18,855 bases of DNA, taken from the NCBI GenBank assembly GCA_047030855.1, contig JBKYIJ010000001.1, positions 1 through 18,855 on the forward strand. The letters run 5' to 3'. Positions 1 to 6,964 of the stretch are shown here, piece by piece. This stretch comes from QVMM01 sp047030855 (GTDB lineage: Bacteria > Bacteroidota > Bacteroidia > Bacteroidales > Dysgonomonadaceae). The notes below the pieces were generated by a model. The model searched no databases. It saw only the letters and a list, made by a program, of their open reading frames with translations, and was not told where the DNA came from. The stretch's first letter is position 1, and every line of letters starts with the position of its first letter. The position numbers were made by a program, and so were the translations under genes.

Positions 1-97
1 AAACTTTCTATGGACGCCCTGTTTCATCAAGAAATTTTTATTCAGTAATTAGTCGTTATTTTCTCGACCGCATCATGCAATCTATTTTTTTATACGC

Positions 98-129
98 AAA
101 AAAGGCACTAACTTCTTACAGTTAATGCC
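98..129 (-). terminator. Intrinsic terminator after repeat protein
   Basis: On the minus strand a stem of GGCATTAACT with AGTTAGTGCC (one G-U pair) and a six-base loop is followed by six T. It lies 22 bases past the stop of the 80-aa gene and closes that transcript. Its stem is nearly the same as that of the terminator at 1420-1454. Confidence 0.85.
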
Positions 130-150
130 TTTGGGGTTAATTATTATTCA

Positions 151-393
151 TTATCTGTTTTTATCAGATTGTGAAAGAACACTGGCAGCTAAACTCTTTG
201 TTGTTCCGGAATACTTATTACTATTCATTACCATAGATGCTTTTGCCTCCATAGCTTTACCGGTAATCTTTCCTGTGTTTCTTTGTGATAACACACTGGC
301 AGCTAATGACTTCTGAATTTGAGAACTGTTATTTGATCTCATAATTTTTGAAGCTTGTGTTGATAATTTTTGTCCACTTGATTTTTTATTCAT
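151..393 (-). CDS. Small two-repeat protein, 80 aa
   Basis: I do not recognise this family with certainty. The protein is 80 residues, basic, and rich in Ser, Ala, Lys and Asn. It consists of two copies of a roughly 26-residue unit, each ending in the identical ten residues KSLAASVLSQ; shared positions include A-S-x-I/V-M-x-S-N upstream of it. There is no signal peptide or membrane segment. The start at 393 is chosen because an AAAGAGAG ribosome site lies eight bases upstream. An earlier TTG/ATG in the same frame lies inside a hairpin (415-441) with no ribosome site. It is the last gene before the terminator at 98-129. The function is unknown; it is probably cytoplasmic. Confidence 0.7.
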   Translation of the reverse strand: MNKKSSGQKLSTQASKIMRSNNSSQIQKSLAASVLSQRNTGKITGKAMEAKASMVMNSNKYSGTTKSLAASVLSQSDKNR

Positions 394-414
394 TTTTTTC
401 TCTCTTTCTTTTAG

Positions 415-441
415 AGAGAATGTGACCATCAAACATTCTCT
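415..441 (-). other. Leader hairpin before repeat protein
   Basis: A perfect 9-bp stem (AGAGAATGT with ACATTCTCT) and 9-base loop lies directly upstream of the ribosome site of the 80-aa gene. It contains the alternative in-frame start codons. There is no T-tract on the downstream side, so it is more likely a leader structure or an operator than a terminator. Confidence 0.6.
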
Positions 442-461
442 GACACCTTGTTACTTATAAA

Positions 462-602
462 TTATTTACTTGTTTTTTCCTTGGTTTCTTTACGTGGAAA
501 GCAAAATGCTTTTTTCCCAACCTGCTTAGCATACAAACGATTTCCATTTTTCAGAGTAATGTATGCTGTAAAAACCATTTCAGCCTGGTCACATTTTTCC
601 AT
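462..602 (-). CDS. Small basic protein, 46 aa
   Basis: A 46-residue open frame starts MEKCDQAEMVFTAYITLKNG and ends in a very basic tail (KETKEKTSK). A strong AAAGGAGG ribosome site sits at a good distance from the ATG, which makes it a real gene despite its length. The middle reads like a short beta-rich fold (YITLKNGNRLYAKQVGKKAFCF). It lies downstream of a strongly structured leader (629-733) and upstream of the 80-aa gene on the same strand. I do not recognise the family; similar small proteins occur in clostridial mobile elements. Confidence 0.7.
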   Translation of the reverse strand: MEKCDQAEMVFTAYITLKNGNRLYAKQVGKKAFCFPRKETKEKTSK

Positions 603-628
603 GCAATCTGCCTCCTTTCCAAAAGATT

Positions 629-650
629 TTTCTCAGACGAATCCGAGAAA
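629..650 (-). other. UUCG-loop hairpin in leader
   Basis: On the minus strand nine base pairs (TTTCTCGGA with TCTGAGAAA, one G-U) close a TTCG tetraloop, ending about ten bases before the Shine-Dalgarno of the 46-aa gene. The wobble pair works only in minus-strand RNA, which supports that strand as the transcript. Confidence 0.6.
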
Positions 651-654
651 GTAT

Positions 655-733
655 GGAAATCGGCAGAAACAAATACTAAAATACATTTGAAAGATATGGT
701 TTTAGTAGATGATCTTTTGTCTCTGCTATTTCC
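655..733 (-). ncRNA. Candidate structured leader RNA
   Basis: On the minus strand an outer stem of 6 + 11 bp, interrupted by a 1x2 internal loop, encloses an 8-base bulge and an inner perfect 8-bp stem (TACTAAAA with TTTTAGTA) with an 18-base loop. The single G-U pair is valid only in minus-strand RNA. It lies in the leader of the 46-aa gene and matches no riboswitch or T-box I know. It could be a cis-regulatory element or a processed small RNA. Confidence 0.45.
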
Positions 734-737
734 GATA

Positions 738-778
738 GAGTTCGTTTGAGGCCCTAATCTCAAATGAACTCTTTTTTT
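738..778 (+). terminator. Terminator facing against local genes
   Basis: A 13-bp stem (GAGTTCGTTTGAG with CTCAAATGAACTC, one G-U) is followed by seven T on the plus strand. The wobble is allowed on this strand and would be a mismatch on the other, so it stops plus-strand transcripts, opposite to the neighbouring genes. No plus-strand gene precedes it; it may block antisense transcription or end an unseen RNA. Confidence 0.7.
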
Positions 779-800
779 GGAATCAGAAAAGTTGCAAGCC

Positions 801-1184
801 TTATACCATAGTGACTGCTTCATTCAAATCAAACAACATCAAGTTCATTTCTGGTACTAACACACCATTTACCCGATATGACAATTGACTCAAATCCCAA
901 TCGCATATTCTTGCAATCGTATTAATCAAATCTTTTGCGTTCCATCGAACAGACAAAACACCATTTGACTTTTCTTTGTAAAATTGCACTGATTTATCAT
1001 CATGTTCTCCACATGCCTGAACAGCAATTTGCTTTTCAGTCTCATTAATTAACAATTTTACATATGCCGGATATTTCATCTTCATAATTACTGATTTGTT
1101 AAATGTAATACCATTGCTTGTAATTGAAATGTATGGTACACCTTCGCTGAAATCAAACGTCTTAAAATTCGATAAATCAATCAC
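801..1184 (-). CDS. Conserved mobile-element protein, 127 aa
   Basis: This 127-residue soluble protein starts with GTG, placed a short distance after a full AAAGGAGG site. It has no signal peptide or membrane segment. The pattern (GVPYISITSNGITFNKSVIMKM near residues 15-36, SVRWNAKDLINTI near 90, RVNGVL and LFDLNEA near the C-terminus) is one I associate with hypothetical proteins common on clostridial mobile elements, but I know no function. It has its own strong promoter (1215-1243) and starts the transcript that continues into the 46-aa and 80-aa genes. Confidence 0.75.
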   Translation of the reverse strand: MIDLSNFKTFDFSEGVPYISITSNGITFNKSVIMKMKYPAYVKLLINETEKQIAVQACGEHDDKSVQFYKEKSNGVLSVRWNAKDLINTIARICDWDLSQLSYRVNGVLVPEMNLMLFDLNEAVTMV

Positions 1185-1214
1185 TTTGCTCGCCTCCTTT
1201 CTGTTTTCTATGTG

Positions 1215-1243
1215 ATTATATCATATTTATTTGTTTTGTTCAA
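1215..1243 (-). promoter_or_regulatory. Sigma-A promoter of the 127-aa gene
   Basis: On the minus strand TTGAAC and a perfect TATAAT are separated by 17 bases. A 9-base direct repeat, ACATAGAAA, flanks it on both sides (1205-1213 and 1253-1261), a possible operator pair. The surrounding sequence is very AT-rich. Confidence 0.75.
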
Positions 1244-1419
1244 TTATATTTGTTTCTATGTTTTCTTTTCGTCTTTCATTCGTCTTCTGTTCATCCTATA
1301 TCCTATTATATTTTTTGTTATTTATTTGCTAAGCATTTTATCAATTTGCATTACAGCTTATACAAATATTTCCATTTAAGAAAATTTGATTGAAAACAAT
1401 TACAATTTTTGTATTAGTC

Positions 1420-1454
1420 AAAACAAAAGGCACTAACCTTTTTAAGTTAATGCC
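1420..1454 (-). terminator. Terminator of restriction-modification operon
   Basis: On the minus strand the stem GGCATTAAC with GTTAGTGCC, extended by a G-U and an A-U pair, is followed by TTTTGTTTT. It lies 16 bases past the stop of the membrane protein and ends the restriction-modification transcript. Confidence 0.85.
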
Positions 1455-1470
1455 CCGCAATTAAAATATT

Positions 1471-2208
1471 TTACTCTATATGCAAATTTCCCAATTCATC
1501 TCGAGTATTTTCTTTTATCTCTTCACGTTCCGTTTTATTAATGGCATCTTTAAGATCTTTGTACATACTACTAGCCGGATATGCATTTATTACATCCGAT
1601 TTCAAGAAAAATCTTCCTTCAAAATAATTTGCCATCCGATTACTTGAGCAAGAAATTTCATTAAGTTTTCTTGATATATCTTCCAATTCACATTTCATAA
1701 ATACATTTTCATCATTAGTACCAGTATAACATATGCACCGAAAGAACTGAATTTTTTCTTTTGTATTTCCTTTTATGTAAGAAACTTCAATTTTTATTAC
1801 TGGTGCTATAGAAGTTACTATATTTCTACCAGAACGACAAATTCCACCTGTAACTGTTTCATTAGGATATAATGTTAATTCGCTTTTTAGGATTTCATCC
1901 AATTCAAATTTATTCTGCTCACCATTATTACTTAATTCCTTAAATGTTAAAGATATTTCGGTTGCCTCAGACTGTCCTGTATTTTCAATCCTCAAAAATA
2001 AATATCCGGATTTTTCATATAATCTGAATGATAACAATGGGCTTAAACTATCTATATACTGCTTTCTCGTTTGAACACTAAAATATGTACTGCTCAATAC
2101 AGCTATACCTGAAATGATAACCGATACCAACGCAATTATATTAGCTGTTGAATTATCTGATATCGAATGAAGTAACTCAATTATTTCATTGAACTGTATA
2201 ATATTCAT
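1471..2208 (-). CDS. Single-span membrane protein in R-M operon
   Basis: This 245-residue protein has one predicted membrane helix near residues 22-45 (an Ile/Val/Ala/Ser stretch), followed by positively charged residues (QTRKQ) and a soluble domain of about 200 residues. The soluble part begins with a beta-rich stretch (LLSFRLYEKSGYLFLRIENTG) reminiscent of immunoglobulin-like folds. The charge pattern suggests the C-terminal domain is cytoplasmic. The start at 2208 is chosen because a GGAGG site lies five bases before it. It follows the HNH nuclease by 14 bases and is cotranscribed with it. I do not recognise the family; it could be a defence accessory or a passenger. Confidence 0.65.
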   Translation of the reverse strand: MNIIQFNEIIELLHSISDNSTANIIALVSVIISGIAVLSSTYFSVQTRKQYIDSLSPLLSFRLYEKSGYLFLRIENTGQSEATEISLTFKELSNNGEQNKFELDEILKSELTLYPNETVTGGICRSGRNIVTSIAPVIKIEVSYIKGNTKEKIQFFRCICYTGTNDENVFMKCELEDISRKLNEISCSSNRMANYFEGRFFLKSDVINAYPASSMYKDLKDAINKTEREEIKENTRDELGNLHIE

Positions 2209-2222
2209 ATTGTCCTCCAATA

Positions 2223-3482
2223 TTAAATACCATTATAATTTTCATATCTCCAACGAAGAAAATCCTTATTTGTAAAATCTGGCACAACAATCCTTGGCGG
2301 TATAGAAGCTCCATAATCCATTCTTGCTCTTGATGATAATTCTATAACTCCTTCAGGTGAAATTCGTAAATGTCCTGTATCGAACAGTGTATGAATATCT
2401 GTTCTCATTGCAAATCCATTTGCAACAGTATCCTCACCTTTGTATTTAAAAGGCTTAATATGTGCAGCTTCCAAAACCTCTGGCATAGTTACATTAGTAA
2501 TAATACATCTTTCGCACGCCCGTAATACAGATTTTCTAAATGCTGCTTGATTTGGTCGATATACTCGACTAGATTGCACTCGTTTGCGTTCCACTTCATC
2601 TGTATATTTTTCTAATCTCATACGACTCAAAATATCCAGAATAGAATCTTGCTTTACCTGTTCATTTAAAATCTGTGTTATTTCATCTGTCAGATAATCA
2701 CATACAAAATATTGTTCACTCATGCGATCATGTTTTGATTTCATTTCCATATATCCATAATTAGATAAAAACAGAAAATACTCTCTTGCAATCCTCACAT
2801 CGTTAGCCCCTGGTGTACAATTTGGCCATTGGGAAATATCAATACTTCCTTCTCTGTACCATCGTATAAAATTAACATAATCTTGTAATTCTGCATGGCA
2901 CCCAGACAACGGTATCACAATCTTGACTAGTTCTTCTGTTGTCAAATACCCCTCTCCATGTTTTAATAACTCACATACAATTTCCAATATAAGTTTTAAT
3001 GGATAAATAATCAAACCATGTTTCAACCATAATTCGCATTCTTCTGACGACTGAACTTGCGGATTTGGCAACCGAAATGTCTGAACTGTTATTGCTGCAA
3101 ATTCCGTTTGTGAAATGTCTCTATCTGCAACTCTTCGTCCAAAATCTGTTAATTCAATTTTTCCTGAACGACCTCCCGGTACAATAAGGTTCAATGCACG
3201 CCAATACTGTCCTGAGTTTCGTATCAGATTACGTTCACCTGTTCTTCTTGCCAAATCTACTCCTACCGATTCTTCTGTATCTTTAGAAAGTTCTATTAAT
3301 TCTCTTGCAAATTCATCAGAACTGTATTTTATACCTTTATTCAATAGTTCCAATTTTCTCATTCTAAATAACACACCCAGCAAAATAACAGGATCGTTTA
3401 ATCCTTCTGTACATTGCAGACATGCCCATTTCCATTTAAAATCCGAAAATGGTTTTTCTGGAACAAATTTTTTATCAAACAT
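2223..3482 (-). CDS. HNH restriction endonuclease, type II
   Basis: The 419-residue protein is the likely restriction enzyme of this operon. The C-terminal HNH domain (residues about 320-385) has Cys323 and Cys326, the EAAHIKPF motif with His341, Asn355 and IHTLFDTGH with His364, the layout of the HNH_2 family that cuts DNA with one metal ion. The N-terminal 300 residues, including FRLPNPQ near 136-142, probably recognise the target; they recall type IIS enzymes, but I cannot name the specificity. The ATG at 3482 is preferred over a start 13 codons upstream because GAAGGAG lies before it. It overlaps the end of methyltransferase 2 by eight bases, so translation is coupled to the protective enzyme. 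Confidence 0.85.
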   Translation of the reverse strand: MFDKKFVPEKPFSDFKWKWACLQCTEGLNDPVILLGVLFRMRKLELLNKGIKYSSDEFARELIELSKDTEESVGVDLARRTGERNLIRNSGQYWRALNLIVPGGRSGKIELTDFGRRVADRDISQTEFAAITVQTFRLPNPQVQSSEECELWLKHGLIIYPLKLILEIVCELLKHGEGYLTTEELVKIVIPLSGCHAELQDYVNFIRWYREGSIDISQWPNCTPGANDVRIAREYFLFLSNYGYMEMKSKHDRMSEQYFVCDYLTDEITQILNEQVKQDSILDILSRMRLEKYTDEVERKRVQSSRVYRPNQAAFRKSVLRACERCIITNVTMPEVLEAAHIKPFKYKGEDTVANGFAMRTDIHTLFDTGHLRISPEGVIELSSRARMDYGASIPPRIVVPDFTNKDFLRWRYENYNGI

Positions 3483-4413
3483 TTTTCTTTTCTCCTTCGT
3501 ACTGATTAAACACATCTGCAACAGCTCGTCCTAATAACGGCGGAACAGCATTTCCTATCTGGCGATACACAGATGAATTATTTCCACAAAATTCATAGTT
3601 CAATGGAAAACTTTGAACTGTTGCCAGTTCTCTACATGACATTCTTCTTTTTCCATTTGGATGAGGTAATATCACTACTCCACCTTTATTATCCCCACGT
3701 GCTGTAACTGTTGGTGCAGGCTTATCTGGGTCTAATGGTCTATGTCCCAAATACCCATTAAAATTTAATTTATATTTTGAATACACATGATTAGGCAAAT
3801 CATTTGGCAAATCTGGATCTGGAATATGTGCCATAGCTTCACTTACACTAATCCACTCCGGAAGACCATCCTTACCATTTTTACTGTTTGTTGGTAACGG
3901 ATATATATATTCAAAATTTATATCATTACGCACACCAATAATGATAACTCTTTGTCTCGTCTGTGGCACTCCATAGTCTGCTGCATTTAGAATCTTATGC
4001 TTAACTTTATATCCCAATTCTGTAAAGTCTTTTAAAATCATTTGAAAAACTTTGCCTTTTGCTAAATTTGTTATTCCCTTTACATTTTCTGCAAGAAAAA
4101 ATTTAGGTCTTTTTGCATCAATCATACGAATCAACTGTTTATACAATACATTTCTTTCATCATCTTCATGTCTTTTAGTATTTGCTACCGAAAAACCCTG
4201 ACATGGAAATCCTCCAATAATTATATCGCAGTCCGGAATATCTTCAGCTTTAATTTTTGAAATATCTTCGCATATAATATGATCGCCTATATTTTTTTTA
4301 TATGTTTCTACAGCATCCGCATACATATCATTCGCCCAAATAATATCATGCCCTGCCATTTTGAATCCTAAATCAAGTCCACCTGCTCCGCTAAAAAGTG
4401 ATACAACTTTCAT
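3475..4413 (-). CDS. C5-cytosine DNA methyltransferase 2
   Basis: This intact 312-residue enzyme transfers a methyl group from S-adenosylmethionine to C5 of cytosine. All core motifs are visible: FSGAGG (I, 7-12), GGFPCQGFS with catalytic Cys71 (IV), ENV (VI, 109-111), QTRQR (VIII, 151-155), the RRMSCRELATVQSFP block (IX, from 256) and QIGNAVP (X, 285-291). Only about 80 residues lie between motifs VIII and IX, a compact target-recognition region. It starts inside the stop of methyltransferase 1 (ATGA overlap) and its end overlaps the HNH gene. The close similarity to methyltransferase 1 over its whole length implies gene duplication, probably to methylate the other strand of an asymmetric site. 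Confidence 0.93.
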   Translation of the reverse strand: MKVVSLFSGAGGLDLGFKMAGHDIIWANDMYADAVETYKKNIGDHIICEDISKIKAEDIPDCDIIIGGFPCQGFSVANTKRHEDDERNVLYKQLIRMIDAKRPKFFLAENVKGITNLAKGKVFQMILKDFTELGYKVKHKILNAADYGVPQTRQRVIIIGVRNDINFEYIYPLPTNSKNGKDGLPEWISVSEAMAHIPDPDLPNDLPNHVYSKYKLNFNGYLGHRPLDPDKPAPTVTARGDNKGGVVILPHPNGKRRMSCRELATVQSFPLNYEFCGNNSSVYRQIGNAVPPLLGRAVADVFNQYEGEKKNV

Positions 4414-5346
4414 ACTCCATTATGCTCCAGTCTAATCAATTCTTCTCCCAATAATTTTGCAAATTTCACAGGAACTGCATTTCCAATTTGTCTATAACAA
4501 GAATTCATAGATCCAATAAAATGAAATTTTTCTGGAAACGTCTGCACACTTGCACTTTCTCTAATACTAAGTCTACGTTTACCATTATAATGTGGTATTG
4601 CACATACTCCTCCTTTACCATTTCCTCTGGCTAAAATCGTTGGCGATGGCTTATTCGGATCAGTTTTTCTATGTCCTGTATAATTTCTATATTCCACTTT
4701 ATACGCCGAATAAATATGATTAATCACATTATTTTCAGTATCCGGATCTGGAAAATGGTCAATTGCATCCTTTATTGAAATCCAGCGTGGTAAATCTTTA
4801 CCATCTTTAGAAAAAGTAGGTTGTGGAAATTGAAATAACATTTCTTCCCCATAATCTTTTCTTTGACCAATAATAAGTACCCTTTGTCTTGTCTGTGGAA
4901 CACCATAATTTGCCATATTTACCAAGTTTACTGTTGTTATATATCCCGCCTCTTCAAAATCAGAAACTATTTGCTTTATCACTTCTCCTTTTCCGAGACT
5001 AAGTATTCCTCTAACATTTTCAGCAATAAAGAATTTAGGTTGTTTTATCTTTATTGTACTATAAAAAAAACTTGTATAACTGATTACGTTCATCTTCCAA
5101 AGTTCTCTTTCTATTTGCAAGAGAAAATCCTTGACAAGGGAATCCACCTACCACAACATCCGCCTCTGGCAAATCATATATATTAATATTTTTTATATCA
5201 TCACAAACAATATGGTCACCTATATTCTCCCTATACGTTGCAACAGCATCTTTATCTATATCATTTGCCCAAATGACTTCGTTGCCTGCTTGTATAAGTC
5301 CTAAATCAAGTCCGCCTGCTCCGCTAAACAACGAAATAATCTTCAT
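4410..5346 (-). pseudogene. C5-cytosine methyltransferase 1, frameshifted at A8
   Basis: This encodes the first methyltransferase of the pair. The N-terminal part (FSGAGG, catalytic PCQ with Cys71) is in frame from the ATG at 5346. A run of eight A at 5063-5070, where the right arm has seven, ends translation after about 95 residues. The rest (ENV, QTRQR, IX, QIGNAVP) continues in another frame to 4410. With seven bases restored, the protein is 311 residues, aligns with methyltransferase 2 without a gap at this site, and is complete. An inactive copy beside an intact nuclease would be dangerous to a host, so a homopolymer sequencing error is likeliest. Confidence 0.9.
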
Positions 5347-5364
5347 ACACTATACCTCTGTTTC

Positions 5365-5583
5365 TTATTTTACTTTACTATTCACGCATACTTCAAACAA
5401 TTCCCCAGCACTACATTCAAATAGCCGGCAAAGCTTTTCCAACGTGTCAAAATCTATGCGAGTAGCTTTATCATTATACAGGCTTGATACTGTACTTCTC
5501 GAAAGCCCTGTAAGTATATGCACATCTTGAATCGAATATCTTTTTCGTCCCATTAAAGTGGACAAATTGCAGTGAACTGCCAT
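5365..5583 (-). CDS. Controller-type HTH regulator, 72 aa
   Basis: A 72-residue XRE/Cro-type helix-turn-helix protein with little outside the DNA-binding domain: SIQDVHILTGLSRSTVSSLYNDKATRIDFDTLEKLCRLF covers helices two to four. A full AGGAGG site precedes the ATG. It is the first gene of the operon and ends 18 bases before methyltransferase 1. Position and size fit a controller (C) protein of a restriction-modification system, which binds its own promoter and times nuclease production after entry into a new cell. The palindromes over its promoter (5626-5651) are the expected sites. A general phage-type repressor is the alternative. Confidence 0.8.
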   Translation of the reverse strand: MAVHCNLSTLMGRKRYSIQDVHILTGLSRSTVSSLYNDKATRIDFDTLEKLCRLFECSAGELFEVCVNSKVK

Positions 5584-5612
5584 ATGTTTACCTCCTATCC
5601 CGCATTTTATTT

Positions 5613-5641
5613 ATTATAGCTTAAAAGTCATTCAATGTAAA
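5613..5641 (-). promoter_or_regulatory. Strong promoter of R-M operon
   Basis: On the minus strand TTTACA, 17 bases and a perfect TATAAT lie 29 bases before the regulator's ATG. The -35 box is inside an inverted repeat, so a bound regulator would cover it. Confidence 0.85.
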
Positions 5642-5651
5642 TGACTAGTCA
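5626..5651 (-). promoter_or_regulatory. Palindromic operator over -35 box
   Basis: Two overlapping dyads are present: the perfect palindrome TGACTAGTCA at 5642-5651, and AGTCATT-7-AATGACT at 5626-5646, which spans the -35 box. The GACT/AGTC half-sites resemble the C-boxes of known controller proteins. Autoregulation by the adjacent HTH protein is inferred. Confidence 0.6.
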
Positions 5652-5686
5652 GTTATTTTAACTACTTATCACTTCATTTTTTATGA

Positions 5687-5730
5687 TAAAAGGAAAAGAA
5701 GCATCAACCACTATTGCAGCCAATGCTTCT
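5687..5730 (-). terminator. Terminator after 99-aa gene
   Basis: On the minus strand an 8-bp stem, AGAAGCAT with ATGCTTCT, encloses an 18-base loop and is followed by a pyrimidine tract with TTTT runs. It separates the TnpV gene cluster from the restriction-modification operon. Confidence 0.7.
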
Positions 5731-5747
5731 TCAATTTACTTTCTTAC

Positions 5748-6047
5748 TTACGAAAGAGATTTCAATATACTTTTTATTACTTTCTTTAATTTCAATCCAT
5801 CTTTCAGCCCCAGACGATAAAAAAATTCTTCTGTATCTGCTCCACTACTGAATATGGCATCACAGTATTTTGTAATTGCCTCTTCCTGTTCTGGTGATAA
5901 TGAAGCAATTACCTTTTCATATTCTTCTTCAACTTTATCTGGCTCTGTCACAGATTGCTGTTTCATTTTCCAGTCTGCATACTCTTTCCCCATGTGCTCT
6001 GTTATTGTTAGACTGATAAATTCTTCAATCTCCTTTGTCAATTTCAT
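5748..6047 (-). CDS. Small helical acidic protein, 99 aa
   Basis: A 99-residue soluble protein that appears all helical: an amphipathic N-terminus (KLTKEIEEFISLTITEHMGKEY), an acidic linker and a basic end (LKLKKVIKSILKSL). The segment FFYRLGLKDGLKL near residues 74-86 resembles small proteins of unknown function (DUF6809-like) on clostridial elements; that link is from memory. It follows the 59-aa gene by 29 bases with a weak ribosome site, and precedes the terminator at 5687-5730. Confidence 0.7.
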   Translation of the reverse strand: MKLTKEIEEFISLTITEHMGKEYADWKMKQQSVTEPDKVEEEYEKVIASLSPEQEEAITKYCDAIFSSGADTEEFFYRLGLKDGLKLKKVIKSILKSLS

Positions 6048-6076
6048 AGATTTATACCTGCCCTTTCCATGTTATC

Positions 6077-6256
6077 TCACTGTTTCAGATAAATCCGGTA
6101 ACTATCCAGAACTGAATCGGTAACACCACTTTTATATATTTTACGAATATCAACAATTTGTTCATCTTTCAACAGTTTCAACCAATCCAGTAAATCTTTT
6201 CTGCTGTTTGCAAAATTGCAGCATCTTCCATCTGCATATTCAATTCTGTATCTCAT
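6077..6256 (-). CDS. Hypothetical protein, 59 aa
   Basis: A 59-residue frame starts MRYRIEYADGRCCNFANSRK. An AGGAG site lies just before the ATG, overlapping the stop of the TnpV gene, so the two are translated in series. It looks like one beta hairpin followed by helices (DLLDWLKLLKDEQIVDIRKIY). No motif gives a function. It is a member of the TnpV transcript. Confidence 0.65.
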   Translation of the reverse strand: MRYRIEYADGRCCNFANSRKDLLDWLKLLKDEQIVDIRKIYKSGVTDSVLDSYRIYLKQ

Positions 6257-6265
6257 ACGCTCCTC

Positions 6266-6649
6266 CTATACATATACCAATTCACTCAATACAATTTCCT
6301 GCACACGATTCCTGATGTTGTTACACTGTCGCACCCATTCCATAGGATTCTGACTCTTCAGTTTCTCGGTAACTCCATCCGCAATTCTCATTTGTGCTTC
6401 AATCAGCTCATACCGTTCCTGTGTCTGTTCGTTAAGATCTGCCAGATAGCGATCCAGTTTTCCGGTCAACAAAAGATAAGAATACATCCCTGATTTATGT
6501 TTTTTCAGATATTGTTTCCGAAGTATTCCCCAGTAACCAATCGGTCGGTTTTCCTCCGGCAAGGCTAACATCGGCATGTAATAATCTCCCACCAGCACAT
6601 AATCCAATCCATTGTTATCATCATGTATTATTTTTCTCTGTTCACTCAT
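6266..6649 (-). CDS. tnpV: Transposon-encoded protein TnpV
   Basis: A 127-residue protein of the TnpV family, named after a gene of the clostridial Tn4451 group and widespread in clostridial elements; its biochemical role is not established. Family features seen here: GDYYMPML near the N-terminus, PIGYWGILRKQYLKKH in the middle, a SLLLxGKL-like segment (YLLLTGKLDRYLADL), and the C-terminal block NxIRxRxxEIVLSELVY. The ATG at 6649 follows a GAGGAG site; a TTG six codons upstream has none. It is next to the DUF6462 gene, a usual neighbour. Confidence 0.88.
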   Translation of the reverse strand: MSEQRKIIHDDNNGLDYVLVGDYYMPMLALPEENRPIGYWGILRKQYLKKHKSGMYSYLLLTGKLDRYLADLNEQTQERYELIEAQMRIADGVTEKLKSQNPMEWVRQCNNIRNRVQEIVLSELVYV

Positions 6650-6663
6650 GTTCTTCTCCTCTA

Positions 6664-6891
6664 TCAAATCTTCCTCTGCTCTCGCAGATACGCTTCAAAT
6701 ATACTTCTACGAATCAGTACTTTCTTCCCAATCTTATATACTGCTCCGGCTTCATGTGCCATACGAACTACGGGCTTGATTCCCAGTCTGTAATATTCAC
6801 ATGCCATATTGTAGGTCACGTAGTCATGGCTCATAAATTCCAGATCTTCATCGTCAATCTCATCTGAAAACATCCATACATTACCGCTCAT
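6664..6891 (-). CDS. DUF6462 family small DNA-binding-like protein
   Basis: A 75-residue protein with an acidic N-terminus (FSDEIDDEDLEF) followed by a pattern like excisionase/MerR winged helices: VTYNMACEYYRLGIKPVVRMAHEAGAVYKIGKKVLIRRSIFEAYL. In this family the fold usually helps recombination or gene control of mobile elements, but function is unproven. It begins inside the end of the preceding gene (11-base overlap) and ends 14 bases before the TnpV start. Confidence 0.8.
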   Translation of the reverse strand: MSGNVWMFSDEIDDEDLEFMSHDYVTYNMACEYYRLGIKPVVRMAHEAGAVYKIGKKVLIRRSIFEAYLREQRKI

Positions 6892-6964
6892 CCATCATTT
6901 CCTCCCTGCCTTTTCCTGTCGCCGGTTCATGGAATCGTTCCAGATAAGTATCAAAAATATCCCG
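6881..6964 (-). pseudogene. C-terminal remnant of an upstream gene
   Basis: The last 27 codons of a gene (RDIFDTYLERFHEPATGKGR...MMDER, then TAA) overlap the DUF6462 start by 11 bases, the pattern of a coupled operon gene. Its 5' part is missing: at about 6965 the sequence changes to the GC-richer surface-protein gene on the other strand. I cannot identify the parent; an integrase or mobilisation gene would be usual here. Confidence 0.55.

Noticed and set aside
551..823. 90-codon frame through the structured leader (mirror 18032-18304)
   Set aside because: It starts inside the end of the 127-aa gene, crosses hairpins and overlaps the well-supported 46-aa gene in another frame; no ribosome site.
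3115..3534. 139-codon frame antisense to the HNH nuclease (mirror 15321-15740)
   Set aside because: Shadow of the nuclease gene; its composition is that of reversed coding sequence.
5063..5070. Homopolymer in methyltransferase 1 as a phase-variation switch
   Set aside because: Run length does differ between arms (8 and 7), but the right arm has a separate lesion and an off state with active nuclease would be harmful; sequencing error is simpler.
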